A stretch of 64,000 bases of DNA. Origin: Paenibacillus validus NBRC 15382. Lineage in GTDB: Bacteria; Bacillota; Bacilli; Paenibacillales; NBRC-103111. A program made the position numbers and the translations under genes. The notes beneath the pieces were generated by a model that saw nothing but the letters and a program-made list of their open reading frames with translations, searched no databases and was not told where the DNA came from. The stretch lies in NCBI RefSeq assembly GCF_004000985.1, contig NZ_BIMH01000005.1, positions 147,274-211,273 of the forward strand, written 5' to 3'. Position 1 is the stretch's first letter. Each line of letters starts with the position of its first letter. This document shows positions 1 to 8,768 of the stretch, in pieces.

Positions 1-1
1 C

Positions 2-619
2 AGTCGCGGGACGATCGGCGGGAGCCTTGTGCAAAACGCCCCGGGTGCCGAATACGGAGTCGTTGCCCGTTTGCTCGACGCTCAGATGGTCATCGCAGGA
101 CCGCAAGGCGAACGCATCGTCCCGGCATCCGGCTTTTTTCAAAGCCATTTCACCACCATTGTCAAGCCGGATGAAGTGTTGACCGAAATCCGCTTCCCGC
201 TTCTTTCGAGCCATACCGGCTATTCCTTCCTGGAAGTGACCCGGCGTCACGGCCATATCCCGATCGTGTCCGCAGCCGCCACGCTTGAACTGGACGAGAA
301 GGAAACCGTTACCGATGTGCGGGTAGCTCTGGGGAATGTGAGCGGCGAAGGCGTGCCTTACCGTGTCCGGGCTGTGGAGAAATTACGCGGCTTAACGTTC
401 AATCTTGAACGGGTTGAACAACTCCAGAAAGACATCGAAGCTGAAGTCAATCCGGATCTGGAAGCGGATAAAAAGGCGGCGTTTATCAAGCAGCTTTCCG
501 GTATTCAAGGTCGGAGAGTATCGGAACTCGCCAGTGCCGAATACCGGAAAGAAGCGGCGGCCATTTTAAGCGTCAGAGCATTAAAGATCGCTTACGAACA
601 ATTGAAGGGAGCGAAGTAA
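2..619 (+). CDS. Molybdenum hydroxylase FAD-binding subunit (CoxM/XdhB-like), 5' truncated by window edge
   Basis: This is the C-terminal part of the medium, FAD-binding subunit of a xanthine dehydrogenase/CO dehydrogenase-family enzyme. It passes electrons from the 2Fe-2S subunit to FAD. The reading frame is open from base 2 and begins with R-G-T-I-G-G-S-L, the conserved TIGGS flavin-binding motif, so the true start lies upstream of the window. The second half (about residues 70 to 205) matches the CO-dehydrogenase flavoprotein C-terminal domain. Its stop codon directly abuts the ATG of the 2Fe-2S subunit, so the two are surely co-transcribed. The large molybdopterin subunit is not in the window and should lie upstream. 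Substrate cannot be told from this subunit. Confidence 0.9.
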   Translation, partial: SRGTIGGSLVQNAPGAEYGVVARLLDAQMVIAGPQGERIVPASGFFQSHFTTIVKPDEVLTEIRFPLLSSHTGYSFLEVTRRHGHIPIVSAAATLELDEKETVTDVRVALGNVSGEGVPYRVRAVEKLRGLTFNLERVEQLQKDIEAEVNPDLEADKKAAFIKQLSGIQGRRVSELASAEYRKEAAAILSVRALKIAYEQLKGAK

Positions 620-1120
620 ATGGTTGAGGCGGTTACTACACAAAAAATCGATGTGACGGTCAATGAAGTCAAATACGAGCGGGAAGTCAATGTCCGCACT
701 TTGCTGTCCGATTTTATTCGTCAGGATTTGGGGCTGACAGGCACCCATGTAGGATGCGAACAAGGGGTTTGCGGCGCTTGCACGATATTGCTGGATGGCG
801 AGGCCGTCCGGTCTTGCTTGACTTTGGCCGTACAGGCAAACGGTCGATCGGTGACTACGATTGAAGGGTTGGGCTCGCCCGAACAGCTTCATCCTATTCA
901 GGAGGCCTTCCGGGAGAAGCACGGGTTACAGTGCGGGTTCTGTACGCCCGGATTTGTAATCACCGTCTCCGCCTATCTTGCCGAGAATCCTAACCCTTCA
1001 GAACACGAGATTCGTGAAGCGATATCCGGAAATATATGCCGCTGCACCGGGTACCAGAACATCGTCGATTCCGTCATCGAAGCTGCGCAAAAAATGAAAA
1101 CGGTCGAACCGGCAACCTAA
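620..1120 (+). CDS. Molybdenum hydroxylase 2Fe-2S subunit (CoxS-like)
   Basis: This is the small iron-sulfur subunit of the same hydroxylase, 166 residues, the normal family length. The N-terminal plant-type ferredoxin domain carries Cys46, Cys51, Cys54 and Cys66 (motif GCEQGVCGAC then C). The C-terminal helical domain carries C-G-F-C near residue 105 and C-R-C near residue 140, which bind the second cluster next to molybdopterin. The ATG follows the preceding stop with no gap, and the ribosome binding site (GAAGGGAG) lies inside the end of the upstream gene. A hairpin with a T-rich tail follows it, so it probably ends the structural operon. Confidence 0.95.
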   Translation: MVEAVTTQKIDVTVNEVKYEREVNVRTLLSDFIRQDLGLTGTHVGCEQGVCGACTILLDGEAVRSCLTLAVQANGRSVTTIEGLGSPEQLHPIQEAFREKHGLQCGFCTPGFVITVSAYLAENPNPSEHEIREAISGNICRCTGYQNIVDSVIEAAQKMKTVEPAT

Positions 1121-1141
1121 ACTGTATACCGGAAAGGTCGG

Positions 1142-1165
1142 GGCCTCCTTGGAGGCCTCTCTTTT
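1142..1165 (+). terminator. Probable rho-independent terminator after the hydroxylase structural genes
   Basis: Seven-base inverted repeat GGCCTCC-TT-GGAGGCC at 1142-1157 followed by TCTCTTTT. The loop is very short and the T-run is interrupted, so some read-through into moaA is likely. Confidence 0.6.
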
Positions 1166-1200
1166 CAAAACTATGAATGGAGACAAGGGTGATTCTACAT

Positions 1201-2220
1201 ATGGCATACACCAAGGTATGGGATCGTTTAAGCCGGCCGCTGCGTGACTTGAGAATTTCCGTTACCGACAAGTGCAATTTCCGTTGCCGCTACTGTATGC
1301 CTGAAGAGCTTTTTGGAACCGATTATAAGTTCCTTGACCGGAATCAACTTCTTAGTTTTCAGGAAATCATCCGATTGGTCCATCTATTTGCTGATCTAGG
1401 AGTAGAGAAAATTCGGATTACCGGCGGTGAACCGTTACTTAGACCGAATTTGCCTCAATTAATCCAGCACATGAACCAAGTTCAATCGATTCGGGACATC
1501 TCTCTGACGACTAACGGTTCGCTTCTGGCCAAATACGCAGGGGAGCTCAAAGAAGCTGGATTAAAAAGAATTACCGTAAGTCTTGATAGTCTCGATGACG
1601 AACGGTTTGGCCAAATGAACGGCAAAGGCTTTCGAGTAGGGCCTGTACTGCAAGGGATTGACGAAGCTGCACGCGCGGGCCTTCAAATCAAAATTAACAT
1701 GGTTGTACAAAATGGTATCAACGAGCAGGATATTTTGCCTATGGCCCGTTATTTCCGTGAAAAAGGACATATTGTACGATTTATCGAGTTTATGGATGTA
1801 GGAAACAGTAACGGCTGGAGATTGAATCACGTCGTGCCGAGTAAAAAAATAGTAGAGCTGATTCACCGTGAAATGCCGCTTGAACCTCTGGAGCCGAATT
1901 ACGTTGGCGAAGTGGCGAGCAGGTATCGATACCTCGGATCGAACCAGGAGATTGGTTTTATTTCATCGGTTACGCAGGCATTTTGCTCGACATGTACAAG
2001 GGCAAGACTTTCCGCCGAAGGGTCTTTGTATACGTGCTTGTTCGGTGCTCACGGTACGGATCTTCGTACGCTGCTGAGGGAAGGGGTAGATGATGACGGG
2101 ATCAAAGAGCATATTATGACGGTATGGAAACATAGAGTAGACCGGTATTCAGAAGTGCGCCTGAGCAACACGCTGGAGTTGAACAAGAAAAAAGTTGAAA
2201 TGTTTCACATAGGCGGTTAG
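1201..2220 (+). CDS. moaA: GTP 3',8-cyclase MoaA (radical SAM)
   Basis: This radical SAM enzyme converts GTP to 3',8-cyclo-7,8-dihydro-GTP, the first step of molybdenum cofactor synthesis, together with MoaC. The N-terminal cluster motif C-x3-C-x2-C is at residues 25-32 and the SAM-binding ITGGEPLLR follows. A C-terminal FCSTCTR motif plus a later Cys (YTCLF) binds the second 4Fe-4S cluster. The chain ends in the conserved Gly-Gly. An in-frame ATG exists at 1177, but AAGGGTG at about 1186-1191 is correctly spaced only for 1201, so 1201 is preferred (339 residues). It lies between the hydroxylase and its XdhC-like factor, so it probably supplies cofactor to that enzyme. Confidence 0.93.
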   Translation: MAYTKVWDRLSRPLRDLRISVTDKCNFRCRYCMPEELFGTDYKFLDRNQLLSFQEIIRLVHLFADLGVEKIRITGGEPLLRPNLPQLIQHMNQVQSIRDISLTTNGSLLAKYAGELKEAGLKRITVSLDSLDDERFGQMNGKGFRVGPVLQGIDEAARAGLQIKINMVVQNGINEQDILPMARYFREKGHIVRFIEFMDVGNSNGWRLNHVVPSKKIVELIHREMPLEPLEPNYVGEVASRYRYLGSNQEIGFISSVTQAFCSTCTRARLSAEGSLYTCLFGAHGTDLRTLLREGVDDDGIKEHIMTVWKHRVDRYSEVRLSNTLELNKKKVEMFHIGG

Positions 2221-2289
2221 GTTACCGGACGATTCCGGATTTCAAGTAAACATTGAATCCAGGCGGGAAGCAGCGGGGAGGGCACCGTA

Positions 2290-3339
2290 TTGTCACAAAT
2301 CGAAGAGTTCAAAAAGGTGTTTAAGCAGATCAAGCAGTCATGGGAACGCGGTGATCAGGCGGCGATGCTTATGATCATTACGGTTATCGGTTCCGCATAT
2401 CGTAGGCCTGGAGCGAAAATGATGATGTCCATGGATGGCACCATGTGTGGGACTTTAAGCGGTGGATGCCTGGAAGGGGATCTGTTCGGTTGGGCCGAGA
2501 AAGCGATTCAGGAACAAGTTCCGCTAACGGTCAAGTATGACTTAACGGAAAATGAACTGTGGGGTTTAGGCATTGGCTGCAAAGGGGCTCAAGAAATCTT
2601 GATCGTCCCGGTCGATCCTGCAGATTCGTTCTGGTCGCAGATTGATTATTGGATCCATCAAGAGGCACGAATTACGTACATCCTGGAGTGTACCGGGGAA
2701 ACACGGGCTGCCTTTGTGGGTGAAGACACGGAATTTGGGGATACAGCCTCGCTCCCGACTGCGGTACGCAAGCAAGCTATCCTGCATGCCGGAAGCAGAA
2801 CTCGGGCTGAGGTGATGCATGTGGAAGGACGCCGTTTTGTTATTGATACGGTTCGTCCTAGCGAACGTCTGATCGTAACCGGCGCCGGACACGATGCCGT
2901 ACCTGTAGTCGATCTGGCAAGTAAAGCCGGATTTGCCGTAACCGTATTGGACCCGCGAGAAAGCTTTAACAATATCAATCGCTTTCCCTCCGCGCAGCAT
3001 GTCGTTATGGAACCTGATGCTGCCGATCCGTCCATGTTTCCGGATGGCTGGTGGGTCATTATGAATCATCATTTAAACCGAGACGAAGCATCCTTACGGC
3101 TTGCTTTACATAGTCGCCCGAAGTTCGTTGGCGTTCTGGGGCCTTTATCGCGAACGGAGCAAATGCTTGTCAATATAGGGTTGCCTATGTCAGAGGCTCC
3201 GATCTATTCCCCGGTCGGTTTGGACTTGGGCGCCGAAACCATTGATGAAGTGGCCGTTAGTATTGTGTCACAGCTCATGAGTCTCCGAAACAATCGCAAT
3301 GCCGCACCGCTGCATGGAAGGGCAAAAATCCATGCTTAA
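2290..3339 (+). CDS. XdhC/CoxI family molybdoenzyme maturation factor
   Basis: XdhC/CoxI proteins bind molybdenum cofactor, protect it and help sulfurate and insert it into the partner hydroxylase. The N-terminal XdhC/CoxI domain is seen at about residues 15-80 (GSAYRRPGAKM, then GTLSGGCLEGD). A C-terminal Rossmann-like XdhC_C domain starts near residue 195 (RLIVTGAGHDAVPVVDLA) and contains LGPLSRTE. The start is TTG at 2290, preceded by GGGGAGGG at about 2275-2283. The end overlaps the next gene by 8 bases. Gene context points to maturation of the hydroxylase at the window start. Confidence 0.92.
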   Translation: MSQIEEFKKVFKQIKQSWERGDQAAMLMIITVIGSAYRRPGAKMMMSMDGTMCGTLSGGCLEGDLFGWAEKAIQEQVPLTVKYDLTENELWGLGIGCKGAQEILIVPVDPADSFWSQIDYWIHQEARITYILECTGETRAAFVGEDTEFGDTASLPTAVRKQAILHAGSRTRAEVMHVEGRRFVIDTVRPSERLIVTGAGHDAVPVVDLASKAGFAVTVLDPRESFNNINRFPSAQHVVMEPDAADPSMFPDGWWVIMNHHLNRDEASLRLALHSRPKFVGVLGPLSRTEQMLVNIGLPMSEAPIYSPVGLDLGAETIDEVAVSIVSQLMSLRNNRNAAPLHGRAKIHA

Positions 3340-3946
3340 CCTGGGTGCCGTTATTCTTGCCGCCGGAATGTCCAGACGAATGGGTCAACCGAAGCTGCTG
3401 CTGTCTTTAAGCGGCAAACCTTTATTTCGTTATACGGTAGAAAAAGCGATTCGCGCTGGATTGGAGCCCATTGTACTCATTAGCGGCGAACATACGAGCT
3501 CATTTCAACAATCCATTCATGATTTAAAAAATGTAGAAATCTATTCGAACGAACTCTATTCCCAAGGCATGTCGACTTCGTTGCGAATGGGAATTGAAGT
3601 TGTATCCGATCGGACTCAGGCGTCGATGATTTTTTTGGCGGATCAACCCCTGGTCCCGGATATCGTGGTGAAAGAGCTGCTTGAAACTTACAAGCGACAT
3701 CGAAGCGAAGGGGTTCGTATAGTTAGGCCTCAATACAAGGGCATAGACGGACACCCGATTGTATTTGATGCCGAGCTATATCCGCAATTTCAACATTTGC
3801 AAGGCGATGAAGGGGGGAGATCCATCATAAAGTCCCATTCAAAATCGTTAAAAACGGTTCACTTTGAACAATCCGTCTGGGGATTTGATATCGATACTCA
3901 GGAAGATCTGAATCAAATATACAGTATGAACCCGGATTTAACCTGA
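3332..3946 (+). CDS. Molybdenum cofactor nucleotidyltransferase, MocA/MobA-like
   Basis: This NTP-transferase-fold enzyme attaches CMP or GMP to molybdopterin to make the dinucleotide form. The signature LAAGMSRRMGQPK is at the N terminus and the metal-binding stretch is LADQPLV. Xanthine dehydrogenase-family enzymes in bacteria usually need the cytosine dinucleotide, so MocA activity is the better guess, but specificity is inferred. An upstream in-frame ATG exists at 3299, but GGAAGGG near 3315 suits ATG 3332, giving 204 residues. The gene overlaps xdhC by 8 bases, which suggests translational coupling. Confidence 0.88.
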   Translation: MLNLGAVILAAGMSRRMGQPKLLLSLSGKPLFRYTVEKAIRAGLEPIVLISGEHTSSFQQSIHDLKNVEIYSNELYSQGMSTSLRMGIEVVSDRTQASMIFLADQPLVPDIVVKELLETYKRHRSEGVRIVRPQYKGIDGHPIVFDAELYPQFQHLQGDEGGRSIIKSHSKSLKTVHFEQSVWGFDIDTQEDLNQIYSMNPDLT

Positions 3947-3971
3947 GCACCGTTCAAGGAGGTTTTTCCAA

Positions 3972-4970
3972 TTGAGCACGAATGCTTTTGTAAGAGAAAT
4001 TAAAGTTGAAGATGCAATTGGAATGGTGCTTGCTCATGATCTCACCCAAATTATACCAGGAAAATTCAAGGGGCGTTTATTTAAGAAAGGTCACGTCATC
4101 AGGGAGACCGACATTCCCCATTTATTGAATATTGGAAAAGGCCACATTTATACATTAGATATACCTGAAGAGTACGCGCATGAGGATGAGGCAGCCCAGC
4201 AGATGGCAGATGCGATAGCGGGGGAAAACGTCTATGCCGTGGGACCTTCAGAAGGGAAAATGACGTTTAAGAGCGAGATACAAGGTCTTATTAAGATCAA
4301 CCCAAAAGCTGTTCATGAAATTAATGAACTGCAGGGCATAGCTCTTTCGACTTTGTTCACGAATCGACCCGTTGAGCAGAATCAGCACCTCGGCGGGATT
4401 CGACCCATTCCTCTTATGATCGAGAAGCGTATAGTCAGAGAAGTAGAGTCGATTTGTCGAAAATACGCCTATGTTGCAAAAGTGATTCCTTTCCGTTCGT
4501 TAAAGGTTGGCGTAGTCACTACGGGCAGCGAAGTTTATGAAGGACGAATTGAAGACAAATTTGGGCCCGTGGTCAAACAGAAAGTTGAACACTTCGGTTC
4601 GGAAATCGTGGAACAATGCTTTGCCCCCGATCAATCTGAGGAAATAGAGAAAAAAATAACCTATTTTCTTAATCAAGGCGTTGATCTGATCTTAGTAACA
4701 GGGGGAATGTCCGTCGACCCCGACGACAGGACCCCGTTGGCCATTAAAAATATAGGGGCGGATATTGTCCGATATGGAACCCCTATGCTGCCAGGCTCGA
4801 TGCTGCTTGTTTCCTACTACGATCAAATTCCTATACTAGGATTGCCTGGCTGTGTGATGCATGACCCCTATACATCATTCGACGTTTTTCTACCCCGAAT
4901 CCTGGCTGGAGATAAAATTACAATCCAGGATATGACCACACTTGGCTATGGCGGGTTTCATGCCTGTTAA
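3972..4970 (+). CDS. MoeA-like molybdopterin-binding protein
   Basis: The C-terminal half (about residues 165-310) is a MogA/MoeA molybdopterin-binding domain with VTTGSEV and LVTGGMSVDPDDRTP motifs. The N-terminal half resembles the MoeA-related proteins found beside xanthine dehydrogenase-like operons rather than full MoeA: it is shorter (332 against about 400 residues). It probably handles molybdate insertion or cofactor transfer for the local hydroxylase. The start is TTG at 3972 behind AAGGAGG at about 3957-3963. It is the last of four cofactor genes in a row. About 70 bases without clear signals separate it from the next operon. Confidence 0.85.
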   Translation: MSTNAFVREIKVEDAIGMVLAHDLTQIIPGKFKGRLFKKGHVIRETDIPHLLNIGKGHIYTLDIPEEYAHEDEAAQQMADAIAGENVYAVGPSEGKMTFKSEIQGLIKINPKAVHEINELQGIALSTLFTNRPVEQNQHLGGIRPIPLMIEKRIVREVESICRKYAYVAKVIPFRSLKVGVVTTGSEVYEGRIEDKFGPVVKQKVEHFGSEIVEQCFAPDQSEEIEKKITYFLNQGVDLILVTGGMSVDPDDRTPLAIKNIGADIVRYGTPMLPGSMLLVSYYDQIPILGLPGCVMHDPYTSFDVFLPRILAGDKITIQDMTTLGYGGFHAC

Positions 4971-5041
4971 CGATTCCATTCGTTGTCGGGTACATCTATT
5001 ATGCTGCGGAAACGCAAGAGCCGTTAAGGAGTGAATTTCAA

Positions 5042-6457
5042 GTGAGCGAATCGGTATCGTGCCCGGATCACGTTGATGTCTTGGTGATCGGCGCCGGCCC
5101 CGGCGGTTACGTTGCAGCCATCAGGGCCTCGCAATTAGGAAAAAGCGTCGCTGTCGTAGACGAGAACGAACCCGGCGGGGTTTGTCTGCACAGCGGCTGC
5201 ATTCCTTCAAAGGCGCTAATTTCAGCAGCAAAAACGTATGAGTTATTTGTGAATTCAAAGCATAACAAGATGGGGATCGCAGCCCAGTCCGTTTCCATCG
5301 ATTATGCTCAAGTCCAGCAATGGAAGCATGGAATCATTCAGAAGCTGAAAAACGGCGTCGAAGGTTTATTAAGCGGCAACCAAGTTACCTATGTGAAAGG
5401 CCGGGCGCAATTCAAGAGCGGGAATGAAGTTCGGATCGATGACGGCAACCGCTCGAAAATTGTCAAGTTTGAACACTGCATTGTTGCCGCAGGGTCCCGA
5501 CCGGTGGAGCTCCAGGGGTTTGCGTTCGGCAATCGGATTGTTTCTTCGAAGGAAATCCTTCAGCTGAAAGAGATTCCTCAAAGCTTGGCGATCATCGGCG
5601 CCGGATATATTGGCGTTGAATTGGGCCAAACGTTTGCAAAGTTTGGTACGAAAGTAACATTGCTGGAATATGCTCCGCATATTTTGCCTACTTTTGAGTC
5701 CGAACTTGCTTCTATCGTCGAGAAGAAAATGAAGAAGAACGGGATGCAAATCATAACCGGCGCAAGCGCCAAGGCGGCGTATGAGGCGGAAGGCGGCGTG
5801 ACACTTACTTATACGCATTCGGGAGAAGAGAAGAAGATGGATGCGGACTACCTCTTTGTGGCCGTTGGCAGAAAGCCGAATACCGAACCATTGAGCCTGG
5901 AAGCCGCGGATGTGCAGGTTGATCAGAAAGGCTTCATTGACGTGGACCGCCAAGGCAGGACGTCCAATCCACGCATATTCGCAATCGGAGATGTGGTGAA
6001 GGGACCTGCACTTGCGCACAAAGCTTCATATGAGGGCAAAGTGGCGGCGGAGGCTATTGCCGGTCATCCAAGTGCAGTTGATTACAAGGCTATCCCTTCC
6101 GTCATTTTTTCCGATCCGGAAATCGCAACAATCGGTCTGTCGGAGAAGGAAGCCGTCGAGCAAGATTACAAAGTGAAGACAGGCAAGTTTTCCTACGCTG
6201 CCAACGGCAGAGCGCTTTCTTTGCATGCAGGGGAGGGCTTCGTGAAAGTTATCGCAGAAGCAAACACGGGTTTTATCATTGGAGCGCAAATTGTAGGAAT
6301 CGAGGCTGCCAATCTGATTGCAGAAATCGGCTTGGCCATTGAAATGGGCAGTACGCTGGAGGATATAGCTGCAACCATTCATGCTCATCCGTCGTTGGGT
6401 GAAATCGTGATGGAAGCCTCAGAAGCAGGTATGGGCAAGGGCGTGCATGCCTTGTGA
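5042..6457 (+). CDS. lpdA: Dihydrolipoyl dehydrogenase (E3), first complex
   Basis: This FAD-dependent E3 subunit reoxidises the lipoyl group of a 2-oxoacid dehydrogenase complex with NAD+. It has the FAD motif GAGPGGYVAAI at the N terminus, the redox disulfide G-G-V-C-L-H-S-G-C near residue 45, an NAD-binding GAGYIGVELG near residue 183, and the C-terminal H-A-H-P-S-L-G-E catalytic base. The length of 471 is typical, and unlike the second E3 in this window it has no lipoyl domain. The start is GTG at 5042 behind AAGGAGTG. It leads an operon with E1 alpha, E1 beta, a tautomerase and E2. Confidence 0.95.
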   Translation: MSESVSCPDHVDVLVIGAGPGGYVAAIRASQLGKSVAVVDENEPGGVCLHSGCIPSKALISAAKTYELFVNSKHNKMGIAAQSVSIDYAQVQQWKHGIIQKLKNGVEGLLSGNQVTYVKGRAQFKSGNEVRIDDGNRSKIVKFEHCIVAAGSRPVELQGFAFGNRIVSSKEILQLKEIPQSLAIIGAGYIGVELGQTFAKFGTKVTLLEYAPHILPTFESELASIVEKKMKKNGMQIITGASAKAAYEAEGGVTLTYTHSGEEKKMDADYLFVAVGRKPNTEPLSLEAADVQVDQKGFIDVDRQGRTSNPRIFAIGDVVKGPALAHKASYEGKVAAEAIAGHPSAVDYKAIPSVIFSDPEIATIGLSEKEAVEQDYKVKTGKFSYAANGRALSLHAGEGFVKVIAEANTGFIIGAQIVGIEAANLIAEIGLAIEMGSTLEDIAATIHAHPSLGEIVMEASEAGMGKGVHAL

Positions 6458-6519
6458 CGAAGCGGAAGACGTTTGCGGTACATAGCAAATCAGAAAATGT
6501 AAAAGGCGAGGTGCATCAG

Positions 6520-7467
6520 ATGGAAAATCGTTTGAAACAATTTTATCGGACCATGCTGCTGATTCGTCGCTTTGAAGAACAAGCGATCGAATTGTACAAG
6601 GAAGGTTTGGTTGGCGGGTCGTACCATCCCTACATCGGACAAGAGGCGGTTGCGGTCGGGGTATGCAGTGCTCTGAGACAAGACGACTACCTGACCAACA
6701 CCTATCGGGGACGCGGCCAGCACATAGCCAAAGGCTCCGATCCCAAGCTGCTCTTGGCCGAAGTACTTGGAAGAGCAACGGGATATTGCAAAGGAAAGGG
6801 CGGTCCGATGCACATTACCGATGTGCAGAACGGTATCCTGGGCGCCAACGGTATTGTTGGAGGCGGTGCCCCTATTGGTGTCGGAGCCGCATTAACGGCC
6901 AAGATGACGGGAACCGATCGCGTAAGCGTTACTTTTTTCGGAGACGGCGCCATCAATCAAGGCGTTGTCTACGAGGCGATGAACCTGGCTGCCATCTGGG
7001 ATCTTCCTGTCGTGTTTGTTTGTGAGAATAACCTGTATTCCGAAATGACGCCGATTCAATTTTCGTTGAAGAACAAGGATCTGATCGATCGCGCGGAAGG
7101 GGTTCGCATCCCTGGAATTATAGTTGACGGCAATGATGTTGAAGCTGTTTTCAACGTCACAACCGAGGCTGTAGAACGTGCGCGCAGGGGAGAAGGACCT
7201 ACATTTATTGAAGCCAAAACTTACAGACTTAACGGGCATATGTACGGCGATTCGGAAACTTACCGTTCCAAGGAAGAGGTGGCGGCTTGGTGGGAGAAGG
7301 AGCCTATCAAGCGCCTTGGCGCAAAATTGGTGGCTAGCGGAGAAGCCAGTGCGGACGAATTGGAGGCTATCAATCATGAGGTCTTGCAAGAAATAGCGAG
7401 GGCAGCCGAATTTGCACGGCAAAGTCCGGAACCCGGGTTCGAGGAAATCTTCACCGACGTAATCTAG
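6520..7467 (+). CDS. Thiamine-diphosphate dehydrogenase E1 alpha (AcoA/PdhA-like), first complex
   Basis: This is the alpha subunit of the heterotetrameric E1, which decarboxylates a 2-oxoacid or cleaves acetoin using thiamine diphosphate. The diphosphate-binding motif G-D-G-A-x-N-Q-G is near residue 145 and ends in E-N-N. The run GYCKGKGGPMH is typical of acetoin dehydrogenase-type E1 alpha. The long frame opens at 6454, but AAAGGCGAGG at about 6500-6511 fits ATG 6520, giving 315 residues. It is closely similar to the E1 alpha at 24404, so the two are paralogs. Acetoin, pyruvate or a branched or aromatic 2-oxoacid are all possible substrates. Confidence 0.9.
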   Translation: MENRLKQFYRTMLLIRRFEEQAIELYKEGLVGGSYHPYIGQEAVAVGVCSALRQDDYLTNTYRGRGQHIAKGSDPKLLLAEVLGRATGYCKGKGGPMHITDVQNGILGANGIVGGGAPIGVGAALTAKMTGTDRVSVTFFGDGAINQGVVYEAMNLAAIWDLPVVFVCENNLYSEMTPIQFSLKNKDLIDRAEGVRIPGIIVDGNDVEAVFNVTTEAVERARRGEGPTFIEAKTYRLNGHMYGDSETYRSKEEVAAWWEKEPIKRLGAKLVASGEASADELEAINHEVLQEIARAAEFARQSPEPGFEEIFTDVI

Positions 7468-7494
7468 AAACGGTAGAGAGGATGTTACAACACA

Positions 7495-8490
7495 ATGACC
7501 AGAGAATTAACGATGGTGCAGGCGTTAAATGAAGCCTTGCGTGAAGAAATGGCAAGAGATCAGCGGGTTTTTATCATGGGAGAGGACATTGGCGACTACG
7601 GCGGAGTGTTCAAGGTAACTTGGGGATTATTGGACCAATTCGGAAGGGAGCGGGTCCGGGATACGCCAATCTCTGAAGCCGGTTTTATCGGGGCCGGTCT
7701 GGGCGCTGCAATGACCGGATTGATCCCGGTTATCGAGATCATGTGGGTCGATTTCACGGCCGTTGCGATGGACCAGATCATTAACCAGGTCGCCAAAATG
7801 AAGTACATGTCCGGCGGACAAACAAACGTTCCACTGGTCATTCGAACGCAAGGCGGGGGCGGTCGTGGTAACGGTGCTCAACATTCTCAATCGTTGGAAA
7901 CGTTCTTTGCTCACATCCCCGGATTGAAAGTCGTTCTCCCTTCCACCCCTTACGATGCGAAAGGATTGCTGAAATCGGCCATTCGCGAGAATAGCCCGGT
8001 TGTCTTTATCGAGAATAAAATGCAGTACACGAAAAAGGGCCATGTGCCGGAAGAAGAGTATTTGATTCCGCTCGGCCAAGCAGATGTGAAGCGGGAGGGA
8101 AAGGATGTAACCTTGATCAGTATTTCTCAAATGGTCGACTTCTCCTTGCGCGCAGCGGAACAGCTGGCCAAGGAAGATGTTTCCGTCGAAGTGATCGATT
8201 TACGGACGCTGAGTCCATTGGATATGGACACTGTACTGGCCTCCGTAAAGAAAACGATGCATGCCGTTATCGTGCATGAATCGACTCGTTCCTTCGGTTG
8301 GGGCGCTGAGCTTGCAGCCCGAATACAAGAAGAAGCCTTCGACTATTTGGATGCGCCGGTCGGACGCGTAGCTACCGAAGATGTGCCGATTCCATTTAAC
8401 AGAACGTTAGAGAAAGAAACGCTTCCGCAGGTCTCGGACATTGTCTCTGCCGTTAAATCACAACTTTACCGCAATCAGCCTGTAAACTAA
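7495..8490 (+). CDS. Thiamine-diphosphate dehydrogenase E1 beta (AcoB/PdhB-like), first complex
   Basis: This is the beta subunit partner of the upstream E1 alpha, 331 residues. The transketolase central domain begins with the family signature GEDIGDYGGVFKVT. GGQ-T-x-V-P-L-V-I-R-T-Q-G-G follows, then H-S-Q-S-L-E, the region contacting the cofactor. The C-terminal transketolase domain has DLRTLSPLD and VHES. It starts 27 bases after E1 alpha with a GAGAGGATG-type ribosome binding site. It forms an alpha2beta2 E1 with the preceding gene. Confidence 0.92.
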   Translation: MTRELTMVQALNEALREEMARDQRVFIMGEDIGDYGGVFKVTWGLLDQFGRERVRDTPISEAGFIGAGLGAAMTGLIPVIEIMWVDFTAVAMDQIINQVAKMKYMSGGQTNVPLVIRTQGGGGRGNGAQHSQSLETFFAHIPGLKVVLPSTPYDAKGLLKSAIRENSPVVFIENKMQYTKKGHVPEEEYLIPLGQADVKREGKDVTLISISQMVDFSLRAAEQLAKEDVSVEVIDLRTLSPLDMDTVLASVKKTMHAVIVHESTRSFGWGAELAARIQEEAFDYLDAPVGRVATEDVPIPFNRTLEKETLPQVSDIVSAVKSQLYRNQPVN

Positions 8491-8549
8491 CCGGGCGCTT
8501 TGAAGCGGAAGCAGAAGGTTCGTACATTAGGAATCGGAGGAGATTTAAC

Positions 8550-8768
8550 ATGCCCTATATTGAACTGAAATTGGTGGAAGGCCGGGATTTGGAAACGAAA
8601 AGAAAGCTGGTTGCCGGAATCACGAAGGCTTGCTGCGAAGCATTATCTGTTACGCCGGATTATGTGCGCGTGGAATTGATCGAGCTTAAGGCTGACTTGT
8701 TCAGCATAGCCGGGGAATTAGTTTACGATACAAGGAGAAAAAACGAAAGCGGAGGTAACGATCAATGA
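8550..8768 (+). CDS. 4-oxalocrotonate tautomerase-family enzyme
   Basis: This 72-residue protein begins Met-Pro-Tyr-Ile. Removal of Met would leave the catalytic N-terminal proline of this family, whose members move double bonds in 2-hydroxy-dienoates, or dehalogenate or hydrate unsaturated acids. A good GGAGGAG precedes the ATG. Its stop overlaps the ATG of the E2 gene (ATGA), so it is translated as part of the dehydrogenase operon, which is unusual. A role in converting an enol product to the keto acid that the complex uses is a reasonable inference. The C terminus is about 10 residues longer than the classic 62-residue enzyme. Confidence 0.85.
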   Translation: MPYIELKLVEGRDLETKRKLVAGITKACCEALSVTPDYVRVELIELKADLFSIAGELVYDTRRKNESGGNDQ

